A stretch of 64,000 bases of DNA. Source: Basidiobolus meristosporus CBS 931.73. Taxonomy: Eukaryota > Basidiobolomycota > Basidiobolomycetes > Basidiobolales > Basidiobolaceae. The stretch is from contig MCFE01000365.1 of assembly GCA_002104905.1 (NCBI GenBank), positions 23,099 through 87,098 on the forward strand. The letters are read 5' to 3'. The position numbers and the translations under genes were made by a program. Under the pieces are notes generated by a model. The model was not told where the DNA came from and did no database searches. It saw only the letters and a list, made by a program, of their open reading frames with translations. Of the stretch, positions 20,551-33,002 are shown piece by piece; the stretch's first letter is position 1; each line of letters starts with the position of its first letter.

Positions 20551-20999
20551 TCAGTTCAATCTGGTGATTGCTCAAAGTATATAGTCCTGGGTGATTTTCA
20601 CAAATAAGGACTGTTTATGAAGCCATTCAGCGCTGATTTTGGTCGGATATACTATGGCTAGCACTATCTCAATGAAACTATATTCCACTAAGTTGGTGCT
20701 TATTTGGCCAAACTATTGAATTAGAGTCCAGAATTTGGCTTGAATGGCCAATCAGGTCTTATGCTGATTAACCAAGGTATTTCAACTGGTATTGATGTTG
20801 AACAGCCCTGTACTTAATGAAATATTCTGCTATTAGGTGTTTTTGAGCAGCTAACATATACATAAAATATCTGAACTACTTTTAGTTACTGTGGGACACA
20901 CCTAGAGCCTAAAATCACCATTTCCATCAGATAACTGAGCCTATAATAGTCCCCCTATGTTCAAGATCAAGTTATTACTTTAACACACATTATGAATCA
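20551..20999. other. No feature recognised
   Basis: AT-rich, stop-rich sequence without a repeat match I can see. Confidence 0.35.
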
Positions 21000-21444
21000 A
21001 TCCTGAAGCTGTTGCACAAAGCTCCTGAATATTAAGGTACTTTACCCCCTGTATTTCCTCTACAAAGGTCTAAGTACAGAGCTTCTTCCTAAGTAAACAG
21101 CAGTTCAATAATTATAACTGTTTCTTGATAAGTTTCTAATGTCCAAGACACTTCTCAAATAACAACAGGGCTCAATATTGGCTTCCCCATATGGAGTTTA
21201 ACAGCTTCTAGGTCTTTACTCTGACAAGTATTGTTACTTCTGGCTGTTACGCTGTTGAGTAACAGCCTAATGACCAGATTCTGCATTTTGATCTTTGCAA
21301 TAGGGTAATAATCATAGGATCATAGACGCAAAGAAACTGGCAAAGTAGGGACTGCAAATTTGTCCTACAGTGAATAAGACTAGCTTAGAATTGCTAAGTA
21401 AATTTTAGCTGCTGAATGATCCCAAATAGTCTAATATTTCAACA
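21000..21444 (-). repeat. Copia 3' LTR
   Basis: Read on the minus strand it starts TGTTGAAATATTAG at 21,444, right after a purine-rich GGGGGAG tract that would be the polypurine tract. The left end is unclear. A fragment of the same LTR is at 10,553. Confidence 0.6.
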
Positions 21445-24078
21445 CTCCCCCTTAAATAAATAATTTTTCAATCTTGGTTCCTCTCTGAGATTCTTAAACT
21501 GTGATCTAGCTAGTGGTTTTGTTAGTATATCTGCCACCATTTTGTCAGTTGGGCAGTAAACTAGCTCTACTAAGCTTTACTCTACAGCTTCCCTCACAAA
21601 GTGGTGTTGTACAATATATACATAGTTCTGGCTTATATGTTGGTTGATCTGAATTAATGCCTAAGTCTGTACATAATCCATAATTCTGCATGACTTCACC
21701 AACTATTCCAATTGCCACTGCAATATCTTGATGTGCAGACACCATCAAGTACATCAGGCTACTAGCCATTGATTGATAGGGAAAGTTTTTGTCCATATTT
21801 GAGCCACTTTCACCCAAAACTGGCTGAGATTTGCTCAATATTAGATTATTGTCCAAAGGGGTAGCTGCAGGCTAGCAGTTTTCCATTTTGAAGCATTTAA
21901 GAATGTCCTTGAGGTCTTAGACTGACTCAGCACAATATTTGCATAGGTGTGTCATAATTTACTTCAATTTCAAGAAAATAGCTCAATTTTCCAAAATCTT
22001 TCATCTCCAATTTGCTGAAGAGATCTGATTTTGTCTGTTAAGTGCCTCCTGGTCCCTTGTAGCTAATATTGGGTTACTCACATAAAGAACTAGGATGGTC
22101 ATACCCTTTTTGAGCTGTTTCACATATATATAGTGATATGCAGTGCTGCAAATGGACACAATCTCCTCTAAATATGTGTGAATCTTGTTATACCATGCTC
22201 TTGGTGAATGCTTAAGCCCATACAGCAATTTTCTGAGTCTGCACACCTTATAAGGGTCTTTTGGATTGTTAAAACCTTTTGGTTGCTTCATACATAAAGT
22301 TGCTTGCAAGTCCCCATTTAGAAAGGCTACTTTGACGTCCATTTGGTTCAGATCTGAACTCTGTACAGCTGCCAAGGCTAGAACTGTACTAATGGAGTTA
22401 CTTTTGACAACCAGAGCAAAAGTGTCTTTGAAGTCTAGTCCCTGAATCTGGGAACAGCCTTTAGCCACCAATCTAGCATTGAACTCATTAACAGCACCAT
22501 TTGAGGTTTTCTTAATCTTGTAGACTCATCTACATCCTGTTGGCTTTCTCCCATTGGGTAAATTTACCAGTTCCCATGCTTTTGCTATGATCAGCAATAG
22601 GTACTCCTCCTGCATGGCTTGTTGCCACATGGTAACATCTGTACTTTGCATTGCCTGTTCCAGATTCTGAGGTTTAGCACATAAGGAAAGATAGGCTTCT
22701 TCATGATCATTGGATGTCAGCCACCAATTTCCTAAGGCATTTCTTATTCTGGTAGCTCTCCTAGCTGGGATAATCTGCTCTGATCTGGAGCTGGTGGAAT
22801 TATCTTCCATATCTGGCTGAATTTGGTAGGTATACTCTTCATTAGTGCTGAATGCATACTCAGGCAGCTGGCCAATGATTTCTGTGGCTTTCTGATCTGT
22901 ATTCTCCTCAAATACAAAGTCCCTGCTCTTGATCAGCTTTTGAATTCCACAATCATACTCTCTATACCCCTTAGTATCATCTCAATACCCAAGAAAGAAC
23001 CCCTATCTACTCTTTGGTTCCAGCTTTGAGCATTTTTTGTCAGGGATGTGATAAAAGACACCACTGCAAAAGATCCTGAGGTGCTGGATGTCTTGTTTTT
23101 TGCCTGTATATGCTTCAAAGAGTATAGAATCAGATATTGCTGTTGTTGGGCATTCATTCTTAATGTATACTGTGGTAGCAACAGATTATGCCCATGACTT
23201 GTAGTCCATTCCTTTATCATGTAGCATAGATCTTCCCATCTCCACAATTGTTCTATTTGCACTTTCTGCTACCTTGTTTTGCTGTGGAGTATGTGGAAGA
23301 GTGGTGTGTTGAAGTATACCAGTAGATCAGCAGTATTTAGCAAGCTCCTTTGAGCAGTATTCCCCTCCATTGTCACTTTGGAGTATCTTCAATTTACACC
23401 CAGTTTGTGTTTCTGCCATGTTCTTGAAGTGTTTAAATGTCTCTAAAGCCTCTTTGTTTGTTGTAAGGAAGTATAACCATGAATATCTTGTCATGTCACC
23501 AGTGAATAGCATTAAGTATATCTTGTCTGAGTGTACAATAGCCAATATTTCCGTGGTGTTGATGCCTCCTGAGCTCCTAAATCACTGCCTAGCTTGTTTG
23601 TCATATGAACATCCCTTACAGTCAATCAATTTTATCAGAATTGAGTAATTTAGGCCTAAAACAAGATGATTTTTCACCAATTGACTCATTTTCTGTTCTG
23701 CAATGTGGCCTAGCCTCCTATGCCATATTTCCCAGTTAGTTTGATCAGTTTCAGCTATGTTAACATACTCAGGTGCTATGATCTTGCATTGTAACTTGTA
23801 TACATTATGATCTCTGATTTCCAAAGCTAATTTTTGTCCATTTTCACTCAATGTTGAGCAGTTCAGCTTAGTGAAAACAAATCTCCATCCCTGAGCAATT
23901 GCTTTACTGACTGAGAGTAGGTTCTTAGAAATTCCAGGTATGTAGAGTATTTCAATCTGTTTGGTTGCTGTAGCCCCTGAGAAAAGTCTGTATTCTGATT
24001 CCCCCAAGTCTGTAGTTCTTCCCATAAAACCTCTCCTTTACAGGGAAGATGTTTATATTGTTCTCTTTGCTGGTACAA
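21445..24078 (-). pseudogene. Decayed Ty1/copia retrotransposon pol
   Basis: Minus strand, in order from 24,078 down. GAG-pre-integrase lies at 24,025-23,582 (NWEIWHRRLGHIAEQKM, DCKGCSYDKQAR). The integrase core follows (DMTRYSWLYFLTTNKEAL; second Asp in LQSDNGGEYCS, 23,545-23,327), then a linker with DNSTSSRSEQIIPARRATR. Copia-type reverse transcriptase is at 22,471-22,001 (MDVKVAFLNGDLQ, LYGLKHSPRAWY), and the RNase H beginning at 21,856-21,545 (SLMYLMVSAHQDIAVA). There are several frameshifts and stops. Gag and the 5' LTR are missing; the 5' side joins an unrelated LTR fragment at about 24,095. Confidence 0.8.
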
Positions 24079-24094
24079 GTCATCATCAATGACC

Positions 24095-24497
24095 TAAGAA
24101 TGTTTTAAGTAGGTGCCAGAAGGTTCCAAGAGGCACAGCACATCCAACCAATCAGGAATCAGTACCTTGAAACCCAAGTAACATAGGGATACCATATACA
24201 GTATGGAAATGGTAGGGATTGTGCCACAAGTTGATCATGTGTCATGGGTACTGACATGGGTACTTGCCTAATCTAGATGCATTTGCTGTTAGCAATCTTA
24301 CATAAAGTGAGGGATAATCTATGCAACAAGGTAAGCAAGTGGTGTAGTCAACCAGCTTATGGGAAAGTACTGGTCAGGTAAGACAAATGGGATAAAACTA
24401 AATTAGTGTAGTAGAGATATAGGGAAGTGGAAAATGTGGGAATGAGCACATCTGTCAGTGGGTGTCACTGTGACCCCACTACAATGGCTGACAGCAC
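24095..24497 (-). repeat. LTR fragment, inverted copy of 33,003-33,410
   Basis: Reverse complement of the LTR at 33,003. Shared blocks include GTGGGGTCACAGTGACACCC, TTTATGTAAGATT and GTGCTGTGCCTCTT. The 5' half of an LTR without internal sequence. Confidence 0.75.
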
Positions 24498-25984
24498 TCA
24501 ATATCTTGGGTACTGATTGTTGGGCAGGTAAGCAGACATATTGTCCTGGAGTGGACTAGGCCTGCTTGCAATCACACAAACTTGGTCATGAGCTGCTTGC
24601 TACTTGCAGCTAGAATTGCAATGTAAAATCAGGGGAAAATCTGCTGAATACTGTTTTCAGAAGTTTGAGACATTGTATATGCATGAAGAACCAAGTTGTA
24701 ACTCAATGTGCATATCTACATATTTGTAGGCTTAAAGTTGGAAAAATCTAATCAAAATTCTAATCTTCTTCTTTGATCCCTTGCACAGGCTTAAATAATA
24801 TGATGAGTCTGATCTTCAGATCATAATATTTGTATTTATTGCTTCTGGGTTACTCAATGCTTCTTATATGAACTCCATTGACCCTCTTGTTGCCGTGTTA
24901 AGGATTTGTTGTTTATGGCAGATCTGGAGTTTTCTAATTTCTAGGCAACAGTTTTATTTGTTTAGACAACTTCACTGCATGTTCATATTAGATTCAAGGA
25001 CAGTTACTTACATTATAGAGACTCTATATGAGGTACAAGAGATGACCTTTATTGGGCCATGTTAAGGTTTTGCGCCTGAGCCAGATTATCCTCACTTCTT
25101 GGAACTAAGGCACATATAACATGGCTAAAAAAAGTGTTTGCTCAACTCTGAGCTCATTGGCTTGCTCCCACTTGGACCACTTCAGTTCAGCAATATGAAT
25201 TCACAAAAAAGAATCTAGAATGGTCATCTTTGTCTTCCTCAAGTAGCAATAACTTTATCTGGATTGATTACTGCATTTATGGTTGATTTAAGATCCATTT
25301 GCTTCTTCATTCACCCAGTTTGGTATCAGAAAGTACCATTAGCTGTTTGGTAGCCATTTTTAGAGTACATCTACTGATTTGGACTGATGAAGCTGCTTTT
25401 GTCATATCAGAATATACTATAGAGTAGAGATAGAGGCTTTTTCTGAGGTGAGACTCTCCTTGACAAGGACTTTGAAGATCCTTATTCTCCTGATAACAAT
25501 TTGTAACCATGTGCTTGGTTTGCAAGGCTAACAGATTGTCTTAGTGTCTTCAAAATCTGTAAAAACTATCTGGCTGATCCTTGCATCTTTTTCTTTCAGC
25601 TCCATAGACAGCAGATATCAAGATATCTGCTTTGAATAATATGCTCTGATATATCCTACAATGTCTGACAGATCCTGTTGAAGTTTCTGGGCACTTTTGG
25701 GCTTTCTGGCTTGAGAACTTTATACAAGAGGCTCTGTAGAGCATATCTGCATTGCAAGATAGTCCAAACAGAGTTTACATATATTTTGTCTTCATTGGGG
25801 AAGTGCCCTAATTTGCAGCTATAGTATTTTCCATTTTTCTTCTTTTTCTTTTTCTGCTGATGACCCAAGGGAGCTTCATTTTGTGATATGGTTCTGGACT
25901 TCCTTATAGGTGACACCACAGTGTGTTGGAGCATATCAGATCTCATGACATTGTTAGTCCAGAATGGTTGACTATTGGAGAGTG
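24498..25984. other. Unrecognised, probably old repeat
   Basis: No assignable gene. Short minus-strand frames (25,946-25,656 and 25,525-25,307) read protein-like pieces such as KYYSCKLGHFPNEDKI and MTKAASSVQISRCTLK, possibly parts of one decayed reading frame, but I recognise no family. Gypsy-2 inserted at its right end. Confidence 0.3.
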
Positions 25985-26351
25985 TGTTACAAGTCTTGGT
26001 ATAAGAGTTGTAGAGGAATAGGGAGTTTAGCTAGTATTGTATTCACTAAAACTTGAACTGATTTTTATTGAGGTTCCAGCAGCTCCTTATATACATTTTG
26101 CCAGATCAATTGCTGACTAATTGTATTTCCTAATGTAGGTTGTGGCTGATGACTCATTTGATTGCATCATCATCACCCAATAAGATCCTACTTAATATAT
26201 CTATTTCTGTCTGATAAGGATCTGCTGATTCATTTGCTACTAATGCTACTGATTTCATAGACAATACTGATATACTGATACCTAAAACATATACTAGTTG
26301 ATTTGATTAAAAACTGATCTAACTTAAACATTCAAGCGGCAGATCATAACA
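25985..26351 (-). repeat. Gypsy-2 3' LTR (367 bp)
   Basis: TG...CA, identical to 30,555-30,921. Preceded by target copy AGTG. Confidence 0.97.
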
Positions 26352-26362
26352 TTCTCCCCTAC
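26352..26362 (-). other. Gypsy-2 polypurine tract
   Basis: GTAGGGGAGAA on the minus strand, directly before the 3' LTR and overlapping the pol stop codon TAG (26,364-26,362). Confidence 0.75.
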
Positions 26363-29300
26363 TAAAGTTGAGAGGGTTCTCCTGAATCTCTTTTCTTGTG
26401 ATACCAATATCTTGATGGTTCAGTATTGTCAGCAAGTCTTGCAAGCTTGAGTCTGTCCCTATGCACTAAGTCTTCCCGGATATTGCCTTGTTTGTCCACC
26501 AGTTGGTAAGTTGCAAATGGACATTCTCTGATGATCTTGAATGGTCCTGTCCATTGTGGCTCAAACTTCTTCCGAGTGTTGTTTCTTAGCAATACAAAGT
26601 TCCCAACTGTCGATGCTTCTGGTGCTATAGTCTTATCAAATCTCTGCTTCATCTTTTCTGCACTTTGAGATACTTTGGTCTGTGCCTCTTGACGTCTTTG
26701 TTCCAGTTGTTGGTGTCTACTTGGTTGACTGAGTTCATCTTCTAAGGTGTCTGTAAGCTTTGGTTGTGTGAGATCTCCTGGAATCCTTGGTTCACATCCA
26801 TAAACTAAGTAAAATGGTGATTGCTGGGTGGTGTTGTGTACTCTGACTCTGCATGCAAAGAGTGCTTGGTCTATATACTCATCCCATCTACTAACAACTC
26901 CATTTGCATACTTGGTCAGCATTTTTCCAAATAATCCATTAAACCGCTCAGTGACTCCATTAGTTCTGGGGTGATATGCCGAGGTTTTCAAGTGTCTGAT
27001 CTGCTGCATTTCCAGGTAAGCCTCTAGTGTCTTTGCCATAAAGTTTGCACCTCTATTGGATAGGATCTCCACAGGGCATCCAAACTTCATCAGGATCTCA
27101 TGGTAAATGAAACTTGCAACTTCTTGTTCACTGGCTATTGGTACAGCTTTAGCAACTGGCCATTTAGTGGCATGGTCAATTGCTACTAGGATCCAACGGT
27201 TGCATTTCCTGGTAGTTGGTAGTCTTCCAATAAAGTCAATTCCCCATCTCTCAAATGGTCTTACAGGCTCCAAAGGGAAGAGTTTGGCAATTCTTTGTGG
27301 CTGGCCTTGATTGATTTGGCAGTTTGGGCATGTTTTCACTAGCTTCTCAATATCTTGTTTCATTCTGGGCCACCATGCTCTGGCTTTCACAAGGCTATAG
27401 GTTCCTTCAATCCCAAGATGTCCATATCCATTGTGTAGCTTATGTATTAAGTCCAGGCAAGCAACATAAGGACAATAGGCAATAGGGCTTCCATCAACAA
27501 TTTGGTAGAGTGTTTCATCCTGTACAACAAATTTGCTGGCTTCATCACGGATTATCTTCTTGATATCTTCATCCACCTCATTAGGAATGGCTTGGTCCTC
27601 CAAGTACTTTGGTAATAGGCTAGGCCAATCTGATTCATGCACCAAGTTGAGTTGTGCAACTTGATCTAATCTTGATAAGGCATCAGCAACCGTGTTGTTT
27701 TTTCCAGGGCAGTAGACAATCTCCAGGTCAAATTGCTGAATGTATTCACTCCATCTTGTCATTCTTCTAGAGAGTACCTTCTGAGTAAATATATACTTGA
27801 GGGAGGCATGATCAGTCTTCACAGTGCATTTGACTCCTTCAATATAGCATCTCCATGTCTTCAAACAGTGTATTACAGCAAGCATCTCCTTCTCATGGAC
27901 TAGATAGTTTTGTTCTGCTGAGTTCAGTTTCTTGGATTCAAAGGCAACAGGGTAGTCCTTTCCCTCGTGTTCTTGGCTCAGCACTCCACCAATTGCATAA
28001 TCTGAAGCATCTGTGCACAGAGTGAACTCTTTTCTGAAGTCTGGTATTCTTAGGCTTGGCAGCTTAGCAAGTTCATTCTTGAGCATCTGGAAGGCAGTCT
28101 CACAAGCTATGTCCCACTTGTAGGTATTGTCTTTCTTGAGGATATCAGTTAAAGGGGCTGCAATACTTGCAAAAGACTTGACAAATCTCCAATAATAGGA
28201 AACCATTCCAAGGAATGATCTGAGTTCTGATATGCTATGGGGCTGCTTCAAATTCTTGATTACTTCCACCTTCTTTGGGTCTAAGGTTACTCCTGTGCTA
28301 GTCACTATGTGTCCCGGATATTCTATGTGTTCCTTGAAGAATTCACACTTGGCTAGCTTGCCATATAGCTTGTTCTCTCTTAGTTTCTTCAAGACCTTTT
28401 CAATGTGTACCATGTGATCCTTTTCTGTCTTGCTGTATATCAATATGTCATCCAGGTAGATTATCATGAACTTGTCTAAGTACTCCTGAAAGACAGTCTG
28501 CATCAGCGTCATGAATGTTGCAGGGGCATTAGTGAGGCCAAAACTCATGACTAAGTACTCGTAATGTCCATATCTGGTCCTGAATGCTGTCTTAGGGATA
28601 TCTTCTGGTTTCACCCTAATCTGGTTGTATCCTGACATGAGGTCAATCTTGCTGAAAATAGTGGCTCCATTAAGTTGGTCCAAAAGCTCATCAATCCAAG
28701 GTATGGGGTACTTATTCTTGACGGTAACTGAGTTCAGGGCTCTGTAGTCAATGCACATCCTAAGTGTTCCATTCTTCTTTTTCACAAAAAGCACTGGTGC
28801 TCCCCAGGGTGACTTGCTGGGCCTGATGTATCCTTGCTCCAATAGCTGATCAATTTGTCTCTTCATTTCCTCCAATTCCAATGGACTCATTCTGTAAGGT
28901 GTCTTGCTCACTGGAGGGCTATCTCCTGTGTCAATGGCATGATCCACGTCTCTGACTGGTGGTAGGCTTACAAGCTCATCTGGAAACACGTCTGAATATT
29001 TCTTCAAGAGAGTCTGGACCTGCTGGGGTGCTGGGGTAGAGGAATCCTCCTGTAATACCGCCATGAGGAACATCTGGGTACCTTTTCTAAGTGCTCTACA
29101 GAACTGGGTCTTGCTAAGTTCACTTGTGTCACACACACTGGAATTGACCAAGTTGAAATCCAGCCTGGCAGGTAATAGCTCATAGGTCTTGTTGTCTTTT
29201 TGGATCTGAGTAGCATGGGTTCTCCAGTTGATTGATGGATTACGACAAAATAGCCAGGTTTTCCCAAGTACAAGGTCAAACTTGCAGTTCCCAAATATAT

Positions 29301-30495
29301 AAGCCTGTAGGTCTTCTTCATAGTCATTGATCTTCATTCTTACTGGCTGGGTAATACGGTTGATTATGTGGGAGCTCCCATCAGCTGTGGAGACTGAAGT
29401 TGACTTGGTAGGTTCCGAGTTGATTCCAGCTTTCAAAGCAAATTGCTCTGACATGTACTCATGAGATGCTCCTGAGTCAATCATGATCTTGGCAGGTACT
29501 CCATTGATTACTCCATTCAAGTACAATAACTTCCCTGAGTTTGAAGTCATCTGGGACAAGTACTCTTCTGTCATATGGAAGGTGAGTTCCAAGTCTTCTT
29601 CAAGCTCATCTTCCACATTACTGTGTTCATGGGACTCAATATGGTTGAAGGTTCTTGTTGGCTGGTGTCCATTTCTTCTCTGAGGGCAGTACTTTGCAAT
29701 ATGTCCCTGCTGGTGGCAATTGAAGCAAAGTCCTCTCTTCTTGCATTCTTCTGAGGAGGGATTCTTCTGCATAGCGTCTATTTCCATTGGTACTACTTCT
29801 GATTGTCTTCTTTCATAAGGATTATAGCCTTTCTGATTAGTCACTGTAGGCTTCCCAACTCCAAACATAGCTGAGTCATAGTCAATGGCAATCTTGATGG
29901 CTTCTTCAATAGTCTGAGGTCTTTGGTAATTGACTTCCTTGCGAGTTCTTTCTTTCAACCCATCAATAAAGTATTCAACTTGGTCCAAGGGGTCCATTCT
30001 TTCAATTTGCCCAAGTAGACATCTGTACTCATAGATGTATTCTTGCACCATTCCTTACTGTCTGAGTGTCTTTAACTTCCTTCTTAGTAGTGTCTGCTGG
30101 TGTGGAGGTTCAAAAGCATCCTGAATTTCCAACATGAACTCATCCCAGGTAGAGATTGTAGAGCATCCCATCATAGTAGCTGACCTGATCTTGTTGTGGT
30201 ACCACTGTAAAGCTGCATCTGCCAGGTAAGAAGCTGCATAATGCAACTTGCTCTCTGGAGCAATTCCTTTGGCTTTAAAAGCTTCTTCAATCTGAAAGAG
30301 CCAAGTTCCCAGGTTTTCATTGACTCTGCCATGGTACCGGTTGACCTTCACACTAAAGTTGCTCTTGACAGGGCTTTGCTGGCTCTGAGCCATGGTAGTC
30401 ATTCCTTGTTGCTGTTGGCTGAGGATCTGGAGTAGCTGTTGCTGTTGGGCCAGGATTTGCTGCATGGCATTCTTCCATTCTTGATTGTCCGACAT
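26362..30495 (-). pseudogene. Gypsy-2 Gag-Pol polyprotein with one in-frame TAA
   Basis: One continuous frame from the ATG at 30,495 to the TAG at 26,362, broken only by TAA at 30,057-30,055 inside the Gag domain (after KLKTLRQ). Order after the stop: rest of Gag, CCHC knuckle ([14 protein letters not shown]), protease (IDSGAS), reverse transcriptase (YLDDILIYS), RNase H ([15 protein letters not shown]), integrase zinc region (complete HHCC, with CPNC), and integrase core. First core Asp is in [10 protein letters not shown] and Glu in NGVTERFNG, but the second Asp is Asn (SNRGANF, codon 27,057-27,055). The protein would be about 1,376 residues. The stop lies too early to be a gag-pol readthrough site, so I treat it as damage. 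Confidence 0.92.
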
Positions 30496-30537
30496 CTTGA
30501 GGGTGGTTTCTTCTTTTCTTCAGGAGGGAGGTTTCTG

Positions 30538-30554
30538 GTTATTGCTGCTACCAA
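30538..30554 (-). other. Gypsy-2 primer-binding site
   Basis: Minus-strand sequence next to the 5' LTR reads T then TGGTAGCAGCAATAAC. It starts with TGG, as expected for priming by a tRNA 3' CCA end; which tRNA cannot be told without the host tRNA set. Confidence 0.6.
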
Positions 30555-30921
30555 TGTTACAAGTCTTGGTATAAGAGTTGTAGAGGAATAGGGAGTTTAG
30601 CTAGTATTGTATTCACTAAAACTTGAACTGATTTTTATTGAGGTTCCAGCAGCTCCTTATATACATTTTGCCAGATCAATTGCTGACTAATTGTATTTCC
30701 TAATGTAGGTTGTGGCTGATGACTCATTTGATTGCATCATCATCACCCAATAAGATCCTACTTAATATATCTATTTCTGTCTGATAAGGATCTGCTGATT
30801 CATTTGCTACTAATGCTACTGATTTCATAGACAATACTGATATACTGATACCTAAAACATATACTAGTTGATTTGATTAAAAACTGATCTAACTTAAACA
30901 TTCAAGCGGCAGATCATAACA
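30555..30921 (-). repeat. Gypsy-2 5' LTR (367 bp)
   Basis: TG...CA, identical to 25,985-26,351. Followed by AGTG. Confidence 0.97.
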
Positions 30922-31015
30922 AGTGATACAGTTGATATTGATATCCACCTATATCATTAATTACTTTGATCAGAGTTGTTGTGCATCAACATTTAAAACT
31001 TGGCCAATTTCACTC

Positions 31016-31675
31016 TGTTAGAAAATCTAGTACCCCAATTGATATTCCTAACCCCATCATAACTAATCCCTGTTATGGAATATTTTATTGTTTCTCAGAA
31101 TCTATTTTTAGCTGTCACACCTGATCAGTATTCATATAGTCATTACATCTTCAACTTATCTGTCAAGCCTTTCCACATGATTAACCATCTGAGATCTATT
31201 CAGCCACTTAGCGTTGTCAAGGCATTGGCTGATCAATGATGCAAATTTCCATTCATCTTATGCACCTATCAACACCCCACCAATTTCAATTAGTCTAGCC
31301 TCTTGGTGCTTACTTATCAACTTGATCAGAGAAGCATAAATAAAGCTTACTGAACCTTTTGGCTTAGTGTGTGTCTCAATAAAATCAAGATTATGTTTCA
31401 GCAAAATTAAGAATTCAGCAATTCTGTTCTAGTTTCTACCCAAGCCTAGTATATCTAGCACTCCCACAAGCACCAAGCCCAGCCTGCATAGCAAACTAAA
31501 TCTGTTGCCATTATAGCCCAACTCAGCTATATACAAGACCAATATTAGACCAGAACCTCTCTGCTAAGATCTCTGTCACTCTTGACAACTCTAGGATTCT
31601 GCACTTAGTTGCCACTTAGGTTCAGTTAACTCATTAAAGAGTTTTATTACACTTTTCTCTTGATATAACTTTTTT
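31016..31675 (+). repeat. Gypsy-D family LTR
   Basis: Inverted copy of the LTR at about 48,485-49,155. Starts TGTTAGAAAATCTAGTACCC. Leads directly into a gag fragment of the same family. Borders approximate. Confidence 0.7.
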
Positions 31676-31689
31676 TTGTTGAATTCCAT

Positions 31690-32540
31690 TACATTCAACC
31701 ACTTAAAATACGTCCTCAGCACCAAGTAATCCAAATCTTTCCACATTGGAAGAGGCCCAAAGAAATCAGGAAGAACTGACTCAACAGCTTGAGAACATCA
31801 TGCATGAAAGAATCACCTTGATGCTTGAGCACTTAAAGCTTGCCAAGATAAGATCTCAAAATTGTTGTAGAGATGAACTCCTTGAAGGTATATCTGGTTA
31901 CCAAGATAAAATTGGAATTATCAAAGAAGCTCTGGAGAATGTTGCCAGAGTAATTGACCTCATTGAAAATCTGCCAAGCCTTGCTCTGCATCAACTACCA
32001 AGAATCATGCCTTTTGATCCTCCAGATTAACATCTTCCTCTAGACCTGCCCGGTAGTTGTCCCAAGATCCTTGCCTCTTTATGCTGAAGGAGCCAAGACC
32101 ATAAAGAGTTCTACTGAGCTTCTTTACAAGTTTAGTTATGTCTTAGATGCACACCAGCAAGACACTGACACCAATTGGGCTAGACTTCTGCCTCTCTGTC
32201 TCACCATGCAAGATGCTGACTGAGTTGAAGTGAACATTCTTTCCAATACTACATGAAAAATAGCCCAAAACCTCTTTTGTGGCCATTCTGAATATCTCCT
32301 CAAAAAAGCACATTTGAACCAGATCCATCCTGACAATATTTTATTGGAGCTGTGACAATATTTGCATGGTATTGTTGTGGTCTTTTAGCGCTCTATAACT
32401 GTTTTAAGTGGATCCAGTTGGCCAGGAGATCCAATTGCTTTATATGGCAAGAAACTTGATGGTATTTTGATGGCCTCACTGCAAGACTCTGATGGCATTA
32501 CATTGACAGTACAACAGTTTACTGCTGGTTCTGTATAATG
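31690..32540 (+). pseudogene. Gypsy-D gag fragment
   Basis: Matches the gag start of the minus-strand element at 48,450-47,800: QRNQEELTQQLENIMHER against QRNQEELTEQLENIMHER. The ATG of the other copy is ACG here, so the start is lost. The frame is open from 31,746 to 32,030 with coiled-coil character, then broken. The fragment stops at 32,540, exactly where a TNP2 transposon end begins. Confidence 0.7.
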
Positions 32541-33000
32541 CTACCATACAAATTTACCAAACGGTATTTCCTTTTTCTACCTCCCCTTGTGTAATTCATA
32601 TATTCCACTATGGAATCACCCCTCTTTATCAGCTTACCCACTACTACCTTGGGTATTCCACATATAGTTCAAATCAAAAAATACTGTGGCCTCCTGCTTA
32701 CTAACCTCTACAAACATGCACACTTGCCATAATTGACATACTTCTATCACCTCAACTTTACGGCTTTTGAGTGTGACACTTGCAAAGTTGCCATATGCCT
32801 TCTACTGCTGGTAATAAATACATCTTGCAAACATATGCTTTGTTGTTGCCACTTCTGCCATGAATACCTCCTGAATATCTGCAAAGAACTTCTTGGTATT
32901 TAGTCAATATATTCCTTCTGCCTGTTGGATTCTAATGCCCCTTATAGGTGTGCTCTGGTGTTTGTTTGCCTGAATCCCATATTGAATGATGTAGAAGCTG
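32541..33000 (-). mobile_element. TNP2 transposon right-end fragment
   Basis: Starts on the plus strand with CTACCATACAA, the same terminal bases as copy 1 at 14,251, and its inner part (about 32,770-32,980) is the reverse complement of 44,500-44,712, the transposase end of copy 3. It is therefore the right end of the element in reverse orientation. Confidence 0.7.
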
Positions 33001-33002
33001 GC

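Larger units (their letters stand above)
25985..30921 (-). mobile_element. Gypsy-2: full-length Ty3/gypsy LTR retrotransposon with identical LTRs
   Basis: Minus-strand element of 4,937 bp: 5' LTR 30,555-30,921, primer site, gag-pol in one frame, polypurine tract (26,352-26,362), 3' LTR 25,985-26,351. The LTRs read identical base for base. It is flanked by AGTG on both sides (25,981-25,984 and 30,922-30,925). There is no chromodomain, unlike gypsy-1. Identity of the LTRs means very recent insertion, yet the coding frame carries a nonsense codon and an integrase active-site change. Confidence 0.95.

Noticed and set aside
30055-30057. Programmed readthrough of the gypsy-2 TAA
   Set aside because: The stop lies inside the Gag core domain, not at the Gag/Pol border, and no readthrough context is evident; damage is simpler.
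25985-30921. RIP-type mutation of gypsy-2
   Set aside because: Some changes could be G to A, but the two LTRs are identical and unmutated, which RIP would not leave.
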